64,000 nucleotides of DNA from Pseudopelobacter sp964542535 (GTDB lineage Bacteria > Desulfobacterota > Desulfuromonadia > Geobacterales > Pseudopelobacteraceae): positions 1-64,000 of the forward strand of contig CAZIUE010000020.1 of NCBI GenBank assembly GCA_964542535.1. Direction: 5' to 3'. A program made the position numbers and the translations under genes. Under the pieces are notes generated by a model. That model was not told the DNA's origin, made no database searches, and saw only the letters and a program-made list of their open reading frames with translations. Position 1 is the stretch's first letter. Each line of letters opens with the position of its first letter. Below are positions 40,388 to 53,322 of the stretch, piece by piece.

Positions 40388-42297
40388 TGGCGGGGGATGT
40401 GCTGCGCTTTCTGGCCTGCGGGAGTGTGGATGACGGAAAATCCACCCTGATCGGCCACCTGCTGCACCTGACCGGGAACATCTACGACGACCAGCTGCGG
40501 TTGCTGGAGCGGGAGAGTAATCGCGCCGGGAGCGCCGCTGGAAGTATGGATTACTCGCTGCTGCTGGACGGGCTAATGGCCGAGCGGGAACAGGGGATCA
40601 CCATCGACGTGGCCTATCGCTACTTCTCCACTCCGGAACGGAAGTTCGTAGTGGCCGACACGCCGGGACACGAGAGCTACACCCGCAATATGGCTACCGC
40701 CGCCTCCCAGTGCGCGGCGGCCCTGATCCTGATCGACGCCCGCCAGGGGCTGCTGCCCCAGACCCGACGCCATGCCCTGATCTGCGCCCAGATGGGAATT
40801 CGCAACCTGCTCTTCGCGGTCAACAAGATGGACACGGTCTTCTGGTCCGAAGAGGCTTTTCAGCGGCTCTCCTCAGCCTGCAACCGGCTGGCGGCGGAAC
40901 TGGAGTATTTCGTTCCCCTTCAGTTTGAGTGCACCGTGATTCCGCTTTCAGCCCTGGAAGGGGACAACCTCGTCACCCCCTCGTCGCGCATGCCCTGGTA
41001 CGACGGTCCGACGATCCTTCACTGGCTGCTGGGGGTTCCCGCTGCGGATGCCGCCGCCGAGGGAGCGTTTCGCATGCCGGTCCAGTACGTGATCAAGGGG
41101 GGGAGCTCCAACGGGGAGCTGCGCCGGGATGCGGAACAAGAGGTGCTGGAGTCGGGCATGGGCACCTATCGCGCCTATGCGGGGAGCGTGCTGAGAGGAA
41201 AGGTGGAACCTGGCCAGCGGGTGCTGATCCTTCCATCCGGGATCACGACCAGTGTCAGCCGCATCCGATCCGACCGCCGGAGCCTGGATCAGGCGCGGGC
41301 CGGCATGGCGGTTTCCCTGGAACTGGAGGGGGAACATGACATCGCCCGGGGAGACTGGATCGTTGCCGAGGCCGGCCGGCCGGAGCAGGCCAACCGGCTC
41401 AAGGCGCGACTGGTCTGGATGGAGCGTCACCCCTTCTACGCAGGCCGCCAGTATCTCTTTCGGGGACAGGGCGGCACGGTGGCCGTGGAGGCGACCAGGA
41501 TCAGGGACCGGATCGTTCCGGAAAGCTATCAACGGCTGGCAACGGACCGGCTCGATCAAAACGACATCGGCGAGGTGGAACTGCACCTTTCCCGTCCGGT
41601 CCCTTTCGACCCCTACGCAGAGAACCGCGAGACCGGGTCATTCATTCTCATCGACCGCATCAGCAACGCCACGGTGGCTTGCGGCATGATTCTCCATCCC
41701 CTGCGCCGCGCCACGAACGTCCACTGGCAGCCCCAGGAGGTCAGCCGTGGGGAACGGGCGCGGATCAAGGGGCAGCGTCCGGTCGTGGTCTGGTTCACCG
41801 GGCTGTCCGGCTCCGGAAAGTCAACCATTGCCAACAGCCTGGAGCGCAGACTCCACGCCATGGGGAGGCATACCGTCCTGCTGGATGGGGACAACGTCCG
41901 TCATGGCCTGAACAGGGACCTGGGTTTCACCGAGGCGGACCGCATCGAGAACATCCGTCGCATCGGGGAGGTGGCCAGGCTGATGACCGACGCCGGCCTG
42001 ATCGTGATCGCCGCCTTCATCTCCCCCTACCGGGCCGACCGCGACATGGTGCGCCGGCTTCTGCCGCCGGGGGAGTTCTGCGAGGTGTATCTCTCCACCC
42101 CCCTGGAGGAATGTGAACGCCGCGACCCCAAGGGGCTGTACCGCAAGGCGCGTTCGGGACAGATTCCCAACCTCACCGGCATCAACTCCCCCTACGAACC
42201 GCCCCTGACGCCGGAACTCCGGCTGGACAGCGCGATCTCTTCCGTGGAGGAGTGCACCGACTCGATCCTACACCAGCTGGAGCAATACTTCCCCTGA
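40387..42297 (+). CDS. cysNC: Bifunctional sulfate adenylyltransferase GTPase / APS kinase
   Basis: 636 residues. N-terminal GTPase: GSVDDGKST at 12-20, REQGITIDVAYRYF, DTPGHESY and NKMD; beta-barrels to about 455; C-terminal APS kinase with GLSGSGKST near 471-479, DGDNVRHGLNRDLGF and FISPYRADRD. Both halves look intact, so with CysD it converts sulfate to PAPS. NodQ-type fusions like this supply PAPS to sulfotransferases in nodulation-factor synthesis, a useful parallel. End of the apparent RiPP/sulfation region. Confidence 0.95.
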   Translation: MAGDVLRFLACGSVDDGKSTLIGHLLHLTGNIYDDQLRLLERESNRAGSAAGSMDYSLLLDGLMAEREQGITIDVAYRYFSTPERKFVVADTPGHESYTRNMATAASQCAAALILIDARQGLLPQTRRHALICAQMGIRNLLFAVNKMDTVFWSEEAFQRLSSACNRLAAELEYFVPLQFECTVIPLSALEGDNLVTPSSRMPWYDGPTILHWLLGVPAADAAAEGAFRMPVQYVIKGGSSNGELRRDAEQEVLESGMGTYRAYAGSVLRGKVEPGQRVLILPSGITTSVSRIRSDRRSLDQARAGMAVSLELEGEHDIARGDWIVAEAGRPEQANRLKARLVWMERHPFYAGRQYLFRGQGGTVAVEATRIRDRIVPESYQRLATDRLDQNDIGEVELHLSRPVPFDPYAENRETGSFILIDRISNATVACGMILHPLRRATNVHWQPQEVSRGERARIKGQRPVVVWFTGLSGSGKSTIANSLERRLHAMGRHTVLLDGDNVRHGLNRDLGFTEADRIENIRRIGEVARLMTDAGLIVIAAFISPYRADRDMVRRLLPPGEFCEVYLSTPLEECERRDPKGLYRKARSGQIPNLTGINSPYEPPLTPELRLDSAISSVEECTDSILHQLEQYFP

Positions 42298-42376
42298 TAC
42301 GACCAGAGTGTCGGGGGCATGATGTCCCTCCCATGTCCCGAAAGACGTGGGCACTTCACGAAAGTACGCGGTTTCC

Positions 42377-44785
42377 ATGAACAACAATACGCACAAACCT
42401 GAACTGCTGGCCCCGGCCGGTTCCCTGGAGTCTTTCTTCGCCGCCATGGAGAAGGGGGCAGATGCCGTGTACGTCGGCCTGCGGGAATTCTCGGCCCGGG
42501 CCCGGGCCAGGAACTTCACCCTGTCCCAGCTGGAGCGGATGCTGGCCTATGCCCATCTCCACGGCAGGAGGATCTACGTCACCCTGAACACCCTGGTGAA
42601 GGAACGGGAGCTGCCCCAGCTGGTGGACAGTCTGGCTGCCCTGGCCGGCATGGGGGTGGACGGCGTGATCGTCCAGGACCTGGCGGTGGCCCGGCTGGTG
42701 CGACGCCACTTTCCCTCCATCCCGCTGCATGCCTCCACCCAGATGACCGTGCACAACACCGCCGGTGTCAGGGTGCTCCAGGAGCTCGGCTTCCGGCGGG
42801 TGGTGCTGGCGCGGGAGCTGGCCCTGGACGAGGTGGCGGCCATCGCGGGGGCGACTCAGCTGGAGGTGGAGGTGTTCGTCCACGGCGCGCTCTGCTTCTC
42901 CATCTCGGGGCAGTGCTTCTTCTCCTCCTACCTGGGGGGGCACAGCGGCAACCGCGGCCGCTGCGCCCAGCCCTGCCGCCGGCTCTACGGCCACCGGGGG
43001 AAGCAGGGGTACTTCTTCTCCACCAACGATCTCTCGGCCATCGACATGGTGGCGGACCTGGCCCGGGCCGGGGTCGGGTCGCTGAAGATCGAGGGACGCA
43101 TGAAATCGGCCGAGTACGTGGCCGGTGTGGTGCAGGCCTACCGCATGGTGCTGGATACTCCCGAGGCGGAGCGGCCCGCGGCGCTGAAGCAGGCCAAGGA
43201 GCTGCTCAAGTACTCCTTCGGCCGCACTCCCACCAGGGGGTTTCTCTCCTCCCGGCAGCCGGACGACATGGTCAATCCCTGGCAGAAGGGGGGGACCGGG
43301 CGCTTCGTGGGACAGATCAGGTCGATCAGGGGGAACCGGCTCAGTTTCGAGACCCGCGATGACCTGCATGTGGGGGATCGGGTACGGGTCCAGCCCACGA
43401 GCGACATGGCCGGCCAGGCCTGGACCGTGCGGGAACTCTTCTGTAACCGCAGGAAGGTGATGCAGGCCAGGGCGGGAAGCCTGGTGGAGCTGGAGACCCC
43501 CTTCAGGTTCAGCGTGGGGGATGCGGTCTACAAGGTCTCCTCCAAGGAGGCGTTCTCCCTGAGCGAGAACGCCTGCATGCGGCGTCTGGAGTCGGTTAGA
43601 GCCGGGAAACTCCCCTGCCGCCTGAGACTTTCCGCCTCCAGCTCCCCCGACGATGAAAGGGAGGGCGCGGAGGTCATCCTGCACGTGTCGGCCGACGCCG
43701 GTGGGGCGCACCTGGATCTGGACTTCCCCCTGGGGCAGCTGGAGCCGGCCCGTACCCCGGATATGGAAGAAGTGCTGCGGTCCCAGCTGGCCAAGAGCGG
43801 AGACTTCCCCTTTCGCCTGGAATCCCTGGAGGCGCCCGGCTTCCCGGCGCTTGTGATTCCTGCTGCCCTCTTCCGGGAGGTCCGCGGCCGCTTGTATCGG
43901 GAACTGGCCGAGGCGGTTTCCCGGGGAGGGAGGCGGAACGAGATCGCCGCGGCCCGTGAGGCGGCCCTGCGGGAGCTTTCCCGTGTGCGTGAGGAGGGGG
44001 CACGTCCGGCGGGCGGACGGGAGTCGTTCTCCGTGATCATGGACAACCCCCGCGACTGGCGTTTTCCCGTGCAGCAGGGGGCCGAACATACCCTGCTGCA
44101 GCTCACCAAAGCCACCATCCATCAACTCCCCTCCCTGGTGCCGCGCATGCGCGGGTCGGAAGAGCGCATCATCTGGCAGCTCCCCTTCATGATCTTCGAC
44201 CGGGACGCTCCGCTCTATCGTCAGACCGTGAAGCAGCTGCACGCGGCCGGATTCCGCCGTTTCGAGGCGGCCAACATCTCCCATTTCCAGCTGCTCTCAG
44301 GGCTGGAGGGGGTGCGCATCTCCACCTGGTACCGTTGCTTCACCATGAACAGCCAGGCCCTGCTGGCCTGGAACGAGCTGGGCGCGGAGAGCCTGACCCT
44401 CTACCTGGAGGATGACGGCGCCAACCTGGCGGATCTGCTCTCTCTTCCCTCCAGAGTTGAGCGGCGGGTGATCGCCTACGCCCCCCTGCCGGTCATGACC
44501 ACCAAGGTGCGTCTGAAGGATGTGCGCGACGGTGTCCCGTTGCAGTCGGATCGGGGGGAGGAGTATGCTGTTACCAGCCGCGACGGCCTTCAGACCATCA
44601 GCGCCCTGCCCCCCTTCTCCATCACCGCGCGGCACGCCGAACTGCGCCAGATGGGGTGCCGGTCATTCGTGATCGACCTGCGCCGGGCCGGACGGGAATC
44701 CTGGGGCGACATCATCGCGGCCTTCCGCGCGGGGCGGCCGATTCCGGACAGCACGGAGTTCAACTACGGCGGTGGGCTGGTGTAG
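42377..44785 (+). CDS. U32-family peptidase with C-terminal DUF3656
   Basis: 802 residues. N-terminal PELLAPAGSLESFFAAMEKGADAVYVGL, MTVHNTAGVRVLQELG, EVEVFVHGALCFSISGQCFFSSYLGGHSGNRGRCAQPCR (in pieces) and SLKIEGRMKSAEYVAGVV are the classic U32 signature with its Cys residues; the second half is the DUF3656 and a repeated barrel-like part. The RlhA (YdcP) group of this family hydroxylates 23S rRNA in E. coli; others are called collagenases. ATG 42377 starts the conserved region; a GTG ten codons earlier is possible. Independent of the lasso locus by gap and function. Confidence 0.88.
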   Translation: MNNNTHKPELLAPAGSLESFFAAMEKGADAVYVGLREFSARARARNFTLSQLERMLAYAHLHGRRIYVTLNTLVKERELPQLVDSLAALAGMGVDGVIVQDLAVARLVRRHFPSIPLHASTQMTVHNTAGVRVLQELGFRRVVLARELALDEVAAIAGATQLEVEVFVHGALCFSISGQCFFSSYLGGHSGNRGRCAQPCRRLYGHRGKQGYFFSTNDLSAIDMVADLARAGVGSLKIEGRMKSAEYVAGVVQAYRMVLDTPEAERPAALKQAKELLKYSFGRTPTRGFLSSRQPDDMVNPWQKGGTGRFVGQIRSIRGNRLSFETRDDLHVGDRVRVQPTSDMAGQAWTVRELFCNRRKVMQARAGSLVELETPFRFSVGDAVYKVSSKEAFSLSENACMRRLESVRAGKLPCRLRLSASSSPDDEREGAEVILHVSADAGGAHLDLDFPLGQLEPARTPDMEEVLRSQLAKSGDFPFRLESLEAPGFPALVIPAALFREVRGRLYRELAEAVSRGGRRNEIAAAREAALRELSRVREEGARPAGGRESFSVIMDNPRDWRFPVQQGAEHTLLQLTKATIHQLPSLVPRMRGSEERIIWQLPFMIFDRDAPLYRQTVKQLHAAGFRRFEAANISHFQLLSGLEGVRISTWYRCFTMNSQALLAWNELGAESLTLYLEDDGANLADLLSLPSRVERRVIAYAPLPVMTTKVRLKDVRDGVPLQSDRGEEYAVTSRDGLQTISALPPFSITARHAELRQMGCRSFVIDLRRAGRESWGDIIAAFRAGRPIPDSTEFNYGGGLV

Positions 44786-44813
44786 CCGGTTTTTCGTTCG
44801 CAAGGGGGAGGAA

Positions 44814-45389
44814 ATGTTTCGTCATCAGCGACGGTCACCCGATATACTGACGAACCTGGCGGGGAGGTTCCACGGAATGTTGACGTTCCCGGCTATCTTC
44901 CTGTCCCTGCTTCTGGCGGGTTCCCCCGTCCATGCCGGCCAGACCGTCCGGGGCATGGTGCGCGCGGTGTTTGACGGGGATACGCTGCTTCTGGCAACCC
45001 CGGGCCAAAGCAGGCTCATGGTGCGGCTCTACGGCATCGATGCGCCGGAAACGTCCAAGCCCGACCGTCCGGGGCAGCCCTTCGGCGCGGTTTCCCGGCG
45101 GACGCTGATGTACAAGGTCATGGGGCGGGAGGTGTCGGCGGAGATCGTGGAGAGTGACCAGTACCGGCGCGGCGTGGCGGTGATCCGCTACGGGGGGCGG
45201 GACATCAATCGCGAGATGGTCGCCGAGGGGATGGCATGGGCCTATCGTACCTACCTGGAAGGGACCTACGCGGCGGAGTACATCGACGCGGAACAGTCCG
45301 CCCGGGCCAGCCGCCGCGGCCTCTGGCGCGACGCCGATCCCCGGCCGCCCTGGGAGTTCCGGAGGCGCGGCGACCGGCGGGAACGGTGA
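44814..45389 (+). CDS. Thermonuclease-family secreted nuclease
   Basis: 191 residues; hydrophobic segment FPAIFLSLLLAGSPVHA acts as signal peptide. Staphylococcal-nuclease fold: VRAVFDGDTLLL (Ca-binding Asp), VRLYGIDAPET (Arg), YRRGVAVIRYGGRDINREMVAEGMAWAYRTY in part (Arg), RRGLWRDADPRPPWEFR at the end. ATG 44814 is preceded by GGGGGAGG. Periplasmic or extracellular nucleic-acid degradation is expected. Confidence 0.88.
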   Translation: MFRHQRRSPDILTNLAGRFHGMLTFPAIFLSLLLAGSPVHAGQTVRGMVRAVFDGDTLLLATPGQSRLMVRLYGIDAPETSKPDRPGQPFGAVSRRTLMYKVMGREVSAEIVESDQYRRGVAVIRYGGRDINREMVAEGMAWAYRTYLEGTYAAEYIDAEQSARASRRGLWRDADPRPPWEFRRRGDRRER

Positions 45390-45508
45390 CCGGTGCGTGG
45401 CCGTCCACAAGGACATTGACGTTGGCTCGGGGATGTCATATTGTCGGCCTTTAACCGTTCAGGAGCCGCCGGCCTGACGGTGCATCGAACATGTATGGAG
45501 ATTTACGA

Positions 45509-46186
45509 ATGTTTCTACGGGTAGAGGAAATCGCCAAGGGAGTGGGAGTCAGCGAGCGGACGGTGCTGGGATGGATCAAGAACCAGGGGCTTCCGGCGCA
45601 CATGCAGAACGATCGTTACCGCATCAACCGGATCGACCTGCTGGAGTGGGCCACCAGCCATGACATCACCATCCCGCCGGATGTCTTCGATAGCGGCTCG
45701 GAGACGCCGCGCCTCTCCACGCTCTCCGAAGCTCTCGAAGAGGGGGGAATCCACTACGACCTGGCAGGGGATACCCCGGAATCGGCGCTGCGCCAGGTGA
45801 TCGCCCGCATGAAGCTCCCCCCCAGCCTGGACCCGGAGTTTCTGCTGCAAACCCTGCTGGCCCGTGAGGCCCTGGGCTCCACCGCCCTGGGCAACGGCAT
45901 TGCCATCCCCCATGTGCGCAACCCCATCGTGGGGCAGGTGCATGAATCGGCCATCAGTCTCTGCTTCCTCAAGACTCCCATCGATTTCAACGCCATTGAC
46001 GGCAAGCCGGTCACCATTCTTTTCACCCTGATCACACCTACCGTGAAAACCCATCTGCACCTGCTGGCCAAACTGGCCTTCATGCTGCACGACCAGCGGT
46101 TCAGGGATCTGCTGCACCGTCCCGGCAGCGCGGCCGAGATCATGGCCGCCATCCGGGCGATGGAGGAAACCATCATCAGGAGGTAA
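45509..46186 (+). CDS. Excisionase-type DNA-binding domain fused to PTS EIIA domain
   Basis: 225 residues. N-terminal MerR/excisionase helix-turn-helix (VEEIAKGVGVSERTVLGWIKNQGLP), linker, then a fructose/nitrogen-type EIIA domain at about 75-225 with the phospho-His in NGIAIPHVRNP. GGAGA stands six bases before ATG 45509 (ATG 45491 is alternative). It is probably a regulator whose EIIA part is phosphorylated by the nitrogen PTS. It lies eight bases before the HyfB-like gene, so it may control or respond to ion-translocation activity. Confidence 0.83.
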   Translation: MFLRVEEIAKGVGVSERTVLGWIKNQGLPAHMQNDRYRINRIDLLEWATSHDITIPPDVFDSGSETPRLSTLSEALEEGGIHYDLAGDTPESALRQVIARMKLPPSLDPEFLLQTLLAREALGSTALGNGIAIPHVRNPIVGQVHESAISLCFLKTPIDFNAIDGKPVTILFTLITPTVKTHLHLLAKLAFMLHDQRFRDLLHRPGSAAEIMAAIRAMEETIIRR

Positions 46187-46193
46187 CCGCATC

Positions 46194-48190
46194 ATGGAGG
46201 AGGAGCTGGTCTCACCCTGTCTGCTGATCGTGGCCGCGGCGATGACGGCGGCCCTGTCCGGTGTTCCGCTGCTCTGTTTCCCGGCCACCGGGAGAGCACG
46301 CGGTCAGCTGTCGTCGGTCGTACTGATGCTGATTGCCGCCGGCAGCGGCCTGGCCGGGGCGCTGTGGGCGCTCCTCAGTGCCGGCTCCGAAACCTTCCAG
46401 CTCTCCTGGCCGCTCCCCTTCGGCCGGCCTGAGATCGGTATGGATCCGCTCTCGGCCTGGTTTCTGCTCCCCATTTTCCTGATCCCCGGGTGCGCCGCCC
46501 TGTACGCCCGCGGCTACTGGCCCGCGGAGTCCAATCCCGGCACCGTGCGGCGCATGACCTTCTTCTTCGGGGTGATGACGGCCGCCATGGCCGGTGTGGT
46601 GCTGGCCCGCGACGGGCTCAGCTTCCTGTTCTCCTGGGAAATCATGGCTGTGTCGGCCTATTTCCTGGTCATCACCGAGGATGGAGAGCGGGAGGTCAGG
46701 GATGCCGGAACCCTGTACCTGATTACCACCCACATCGCTACCCTGGGGCTGTTCGCCCTCTTCTCCCTGTTGAACCTGTCCGGCGGTGCCTGGCTCTTCC
46801 CCGTAAACGGCGCCCTGGACGGCACGTCACCCCTGGCAACGGCCCTGTTCCTGTGCGCCCTGCTCGGCTTCGGCATGAAGGCCGGCATTATGCCGCTGCA
46901 CATCTGGCTCCCCTCGGCCCACGCCAATGCCCCCAGCCACGTCTCCGCCGCCCTGTCGGGCGTTATCCTCAAGGTGGGGGTCTACGGCCTGGTGCGGACC
47001 CTGTCGTTCTTTCATTCCCTGCCGCTCTGGTGGGGCTGCCTGATACTGCTGCTGGGGATCGTCTCCGGCGTGGCCGGGGTGGCCTTTGCCATCGGCCAGC
47101 ACGACCTGAAGCGGCTTCTGGCCTATCACAGCATCGAGAATATCGGCATCATTGCCATGGGACTGGGGGTGGCACTGATCGGGCTGGCCGTCGGTTCCCC
47201 GGCCATGGCGCTCCTGGGGGTGGCAGGGAGCCTGCTGCACGTGCTCAATCATGCCGTGTTCAAGGCGCTCCTCTTCATGGGGGCCGGCTCCGTCATCCAT
47301 GCCGGCGCTACCCGCGACATCGACCTGATGGGAGGATTGGGACGCAGGCTTCCCTTCACCGCCCTGCTGTTCGGGGTGGGGGCGGTGGCCATCTGCGGCC
47401 TGCCGCCCCTGAACGGATTCGTCAGCGAACTGCTGGTCTATCTCGGCTGTTTCCGGGGCATACGGGAGAGCGGCGGCAGTGCTGCCATGAGCGCCCTGGC
47501 GGCGCCGGCATTGGCGCTCATCGGAGGCTTGGCCGTAGCCTGCTTCGTCAAGGTCTACGGGATCGTCTTTCTGGGCATGCCGCGCCGGGAGGAGCATGCC
47601 GGGGGGGAGGAGGCCGGCTGGCGGATGCTGCTCCCCATGGGGCTCCTGGCCGCGGTCTGCCTGGGGATCGGCCTGGTCCCCGCATTCCCGGCAGGTCTGC
47701 TGCACACCGCCTCCCTGGCCTTCCTGCCGCCGGGGATGGCCTCCGTTGTTCCGCACCTGACCGGTCTGGCGCCACTGGCGGTATTGACCCCCCTGGCTTT
47801 CGTCCTGCTGCTCGTGGTGGCGGTGCTCGGCCTCTGGTATCGGCGGCGGCTGGCAGCCTCCCCCCGGGGAGAGACCATCACCTGGAGCTGCGGTTACCAG
47901 CGTCCCGCGCCCCGAATCCAGTACACTGCCTCGTCGTTCGCCCAGATGCTGACCAGCCTGTTCTCCTTCCTGCTCAGGCAGGAGAGCCATGCGCCCCTGA
48001 TTCGCGGCCCCTTTCCCCGGGCCGTCCGTTTTCACAGCCATGTCCCCGAGGCGGTGCTGGAGCTGGTCTACCTCCCTGTTCTGCGGCGCCTGCACCTGCG
48101 CTTTGCCGGGGTGCGCCGGCTGCAAGGGGGGCATCTGCAGCAGTACATGCTCTACATCCTGCTGACCCTGGTGGCGCTGTTTCTCTGCGA

Positions 48191-48200
<10 letters not shown>
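46194..48200 (+). CDS. HyfB/NuoL-like proton-translocating membrane subunit
   Basis: 668 residues, about 14-16 helices. The Proton_antipo_M core (SFLFSWEIMAVSAYFLV, IMPLHIWLPSAHANAPSHVSAALSGV in part, LLAYHSIENIGIIAMGLG, LNHAVFKALLFMGAG) and the C-terminal TWSCGYQRPAPRIQYTASSF region identify the hydrogenase-4 component B group. No other hydrogenase or complex I gene is adjacent: upstream is the PTS-EIIA regulator, downstream a convergent P-type ATPase. It may complement a complex encoded elsewhere or act alone as an antiporter. AGGAGG precedes the ATG; the stop overlaps the ATPase gene end by 10 bases. Confidence 0.87.
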
Positions 48201-50886
<2,686 letters not shown>

Positions 50887-50890
<4 letters not shown>

Positions 50891-52035
50891 GTAATCCTCC
50901 GCACATTGAAGATCCTGCCCGCGGCCAGGGCCAGCAGACCGCAGCCGGCGCTCATCAGGGCCCCCATCTTGGCGGCACCCTGGTGGAGCGGGTCGGTGAA
51001 TGCTTCACCGGCCACGAACAGCGCCACGGTCAGGCCGATGCCGGCGATCAGCCCCACCAGAGCCAGTTCCTTACCTCCCATCCGGTGAGGGAGCGGGTAG
51101 CCGAGGCGTTTCCCCAGCCATCCCATGACGAAGATACCGCCGGTTTTGCCTATGGCAAGGGAGAGCAGCACCAGCCAGGTGGCGGTTCCCACGGAGCCGA
51201 AACGCACCCCGGCATTGGCCAGACCGAACAGGAACAGGCCGAAATCCACCATGACCTTCCATTCGTGCTCGAAGCTCGCCAGGGGGGACAGGTCCCGACT
51301 GTCCTCTTCGAAGAGGTGCCCGCTCTCCCGGGGGGGATGGGGGAGGAACGGTACGATGAATACCAGCGCCAGGGCCGGGTGCAGATGGGCCAGAAACAGG
51401 CCGGCCCAGGAGAGGCCGCCGCCGATGATGAGGTAGGGCCAGTAGCTGGTGCGGTTCCCGCGGCGCAACAGCGCCGCGGCGCCCATGCCGCTTACGACCA
51501 GTACCAACCACTGGGGTTCCACCGGCATGGTCGGGTCGGGATAGAACAGGGCGATGATGGCCAGGCCGATGGCGTCGTCGGCGATGGCCAGAAGCAGCAG
51601 GAAGGATATGGCGGGGTGGCGCTGGCCGAAGACCAGACTGGCCACCAGCCAGGCCAGGGCGATGTCCGTTGCCGTGGGAATGCCCCAGCCCCGCAGCAGT
51701 GATGGCTCGCCCATCAGGGCGTTGAGAACGACGTAGATCAGGACCGGCCCGATGACGCCGCCCGCCGTTGCCAGGAGCGGGTTGACCGCCCTGCGCAGCG
51801 GGTACAGGTCTCCCCCCGGCAGGCAACTCTGGGTGATCTCCGCGGCGGCAATGCCGAAGAAGAGCACCATGAAGAAGTCGTTGACCATGAAGTGGAAGCT
51901 GAAGGGCCCGAAGTTCTTTCCGTGGTCGAACTGGTGGTAGCTCTCGGGAGAAAGGTTGGCCCAGACAAGGGCGACAATCACGCCGGAGATGAGCGGGATG
52001 GAGAATTCCCGCAGCATGTTCAGGTGTCGTTTCAC
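50887..52035 (-). CDS. nhaA: Na+/H+ antiporter NhaA
   Basis: 382 residues with about 11-12 helices. GIPTATDIALAWLVASLVFG carries the first conserved Asp, and LLLLAIADDAIGLAIIALF has the double Asp of the transport site (Asp163/164 in E. coli). GTG start at 52035 with AAGGAG upstream, overlapping the deaminase stop (GTGA). It is the middle gene of a three-gene minus-strand operon. Confidence 0.92.
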
Positions 52036-52646
52036 GTCTGCTGCTCCTTTTCGGTCTGGCGCGCCCGGTCCGCTGATGGGCCGCTGTTGTAGATCATTCC
52101 CCCACCCGCCGCGTACTCCCGCAGCACCGCGCATGCTTCACCGCGCAGCAGGTCGCGCTCCACGCCGATGCCGCGGCGGGTGAGCGCCTCCACCCAGTCG
52201 GCGAGCTTTGGCCCCTCGTCGAAGCCGATGGCCCGCACATCCTCGTCCCGCGCCCCGCACAACAGTCCGCACACCCCTGACCAGGGAATGGCGCCGAAAC
52301 ACATGGCACAGGGTTCGCTGGAGGCGTACAGGTCACAGGGGTAGCGCCCTCCATCACCGATGTCGAAACGGCCCAGCCGCAGTTGGCTTCGTGCCAGGGC
52401 CACCATCTCGGCGTGCAACAGGGAACAGGCGCCGCTGGCAACCAGGTTGACGCCGGCGGCGATCAGCAGGCCGCTCCGGTCGAAGACCGCGGCGCCGAAG
52501 GGGCCGCCGGCGTGCCGTACATTGAGGCGGGAGAGCCGGATGACGAACTCCATCCGCTCCTCGGGGGTAATGAACCTGGCCGGAGCCGCGGCCAGGAAAG
52601 ACTCCATCCAGTCGGGCAACCGGATCGACATGGCGGGGGTGGGCAT
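52032..52646 (-). CDS. Cytidine/guanine deaminase-superfamily protein
   Basis: 204 residues. Zinc motifs LLHAEMVAL (HAE) and SSEPCAMCFGAI (PCxxC) are intact; FGAAVFDRSGLLIAAG is the first strand. The spacing and VCGLLCGARDEDVRAIGFDEG resemble the guanine deaminase/TadA-like group of nucleoside deaminases more than cytidine deaminase. ATG 52646 follows AGGAGG. Function in an operon with two ion transporters is unexplained; the overlap with nhaA is four bases. Confidence 0.85.
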   Translation of the reverse strand: MPTPAMSIRLPDWMESFLAAAPARFITPEERMEFVIRLSRLNVRHAGGPFGAAVFDRSGLLIAAGVNLVASGACSLLHAEMVALARSQLRLGRFDIGDGGRYPCDLYASSEPCAMCFGAIPWSGVCGLLCGARDEDVRAIGFDEGPKLADWVEALTRRGIGVERDLLRGEACAVLREYAAGGGMIYNSGPSADRARQTEKEQQT

Positions 52647-52759
52647 GGAACCTCCTGAAGATACGGGACATAATCCTGAGGCTCCCTGTATACCCGGGGA
52701 CGGGCGGCAGTGCAACCGTATTCGGTATCCCGACCCCGCGCCGGGAGCGTCCCTGCCCG

Positions 52760-53296
52760 TTATTCGATCAGCAGGATGGCGTAGTGGTTGATTTCCTGGT
52801 CGTAGCGCTCCAGGACCCGGAGGGGGTAGTTGTACTTGGCAACGGTGGCGAACAGGTCCACCCCCATGGCCTCGGGGCTGGGGCGGGCCAGTTTCTTGTT
52901 GCGGCAGCCGGCGCGGGAGCCGGCGCATTCGCGGCAGAGGTTGCAGCTGTCCATGAAGAGCAGGAACGCCTTGGGACAACCGGCGATGAACACGGCCCGT
53001 TCCAGATCCCCCAGGGCGCGGTTCAGGTCCCGGGACCAGGCGCGGCGCTCCTCCGGGTCGCTGAAGTGGCGGCTGAAGTGGAACAGCACCCCCAGGCGGA
53101 ATTCACGGAAGAATTCGCGGCATTCGGCCAGGGACGGGGTATTGGGGGGGGAGGATGCGCTGCCGTAGCTGTCGCAGCCGAACATGCTCTTCATGCGCAC
53201 CCACTGGGCCACCACGATCTCCCGGGGATCGATCCAGCAGTAATCGGAGAATCCCTTGCCGACAAAGATCTTCTGCAGCAGGGCCTGGTCTGCCAT
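52760..53296 (-). CDS. DUF2284 predicted metal-binding protein
   Basis: 178 residues; Cys-rich C-terminal part DSCNLCRECAGSRAGCRNKK, with upstream FGCDSYGSASSPPNTPS and FIAGCPKAF, is the DUF2284 signature, suggesting an iron-sulfur or metal site. GGGAG precedes the ATG at 53296. Common in anaerobes; function unknown. It stands alone between the deaminase operon and a large palindromic element. Confidence 0.82.
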   Translation of the reverse strand: MADQALLQKIFVGKGFSDYCWIDPREIVVAQWVRMKSMFGCDSYGSASSPPNTPSLAECREFFREFRLGVLFHFSRHFSDPEERRAWSRDLNRALGDLERAVFIAGCPKAFLLFMDSCNLCRECAGSRAGCRNKKLARPSPEAMGVDLFATVAKYNYPLRVLERYDQEINHYAILLIE

Positions 53297-53322
53297 GGTC
53301 AGTGCTCCCTTATGCTACACAT

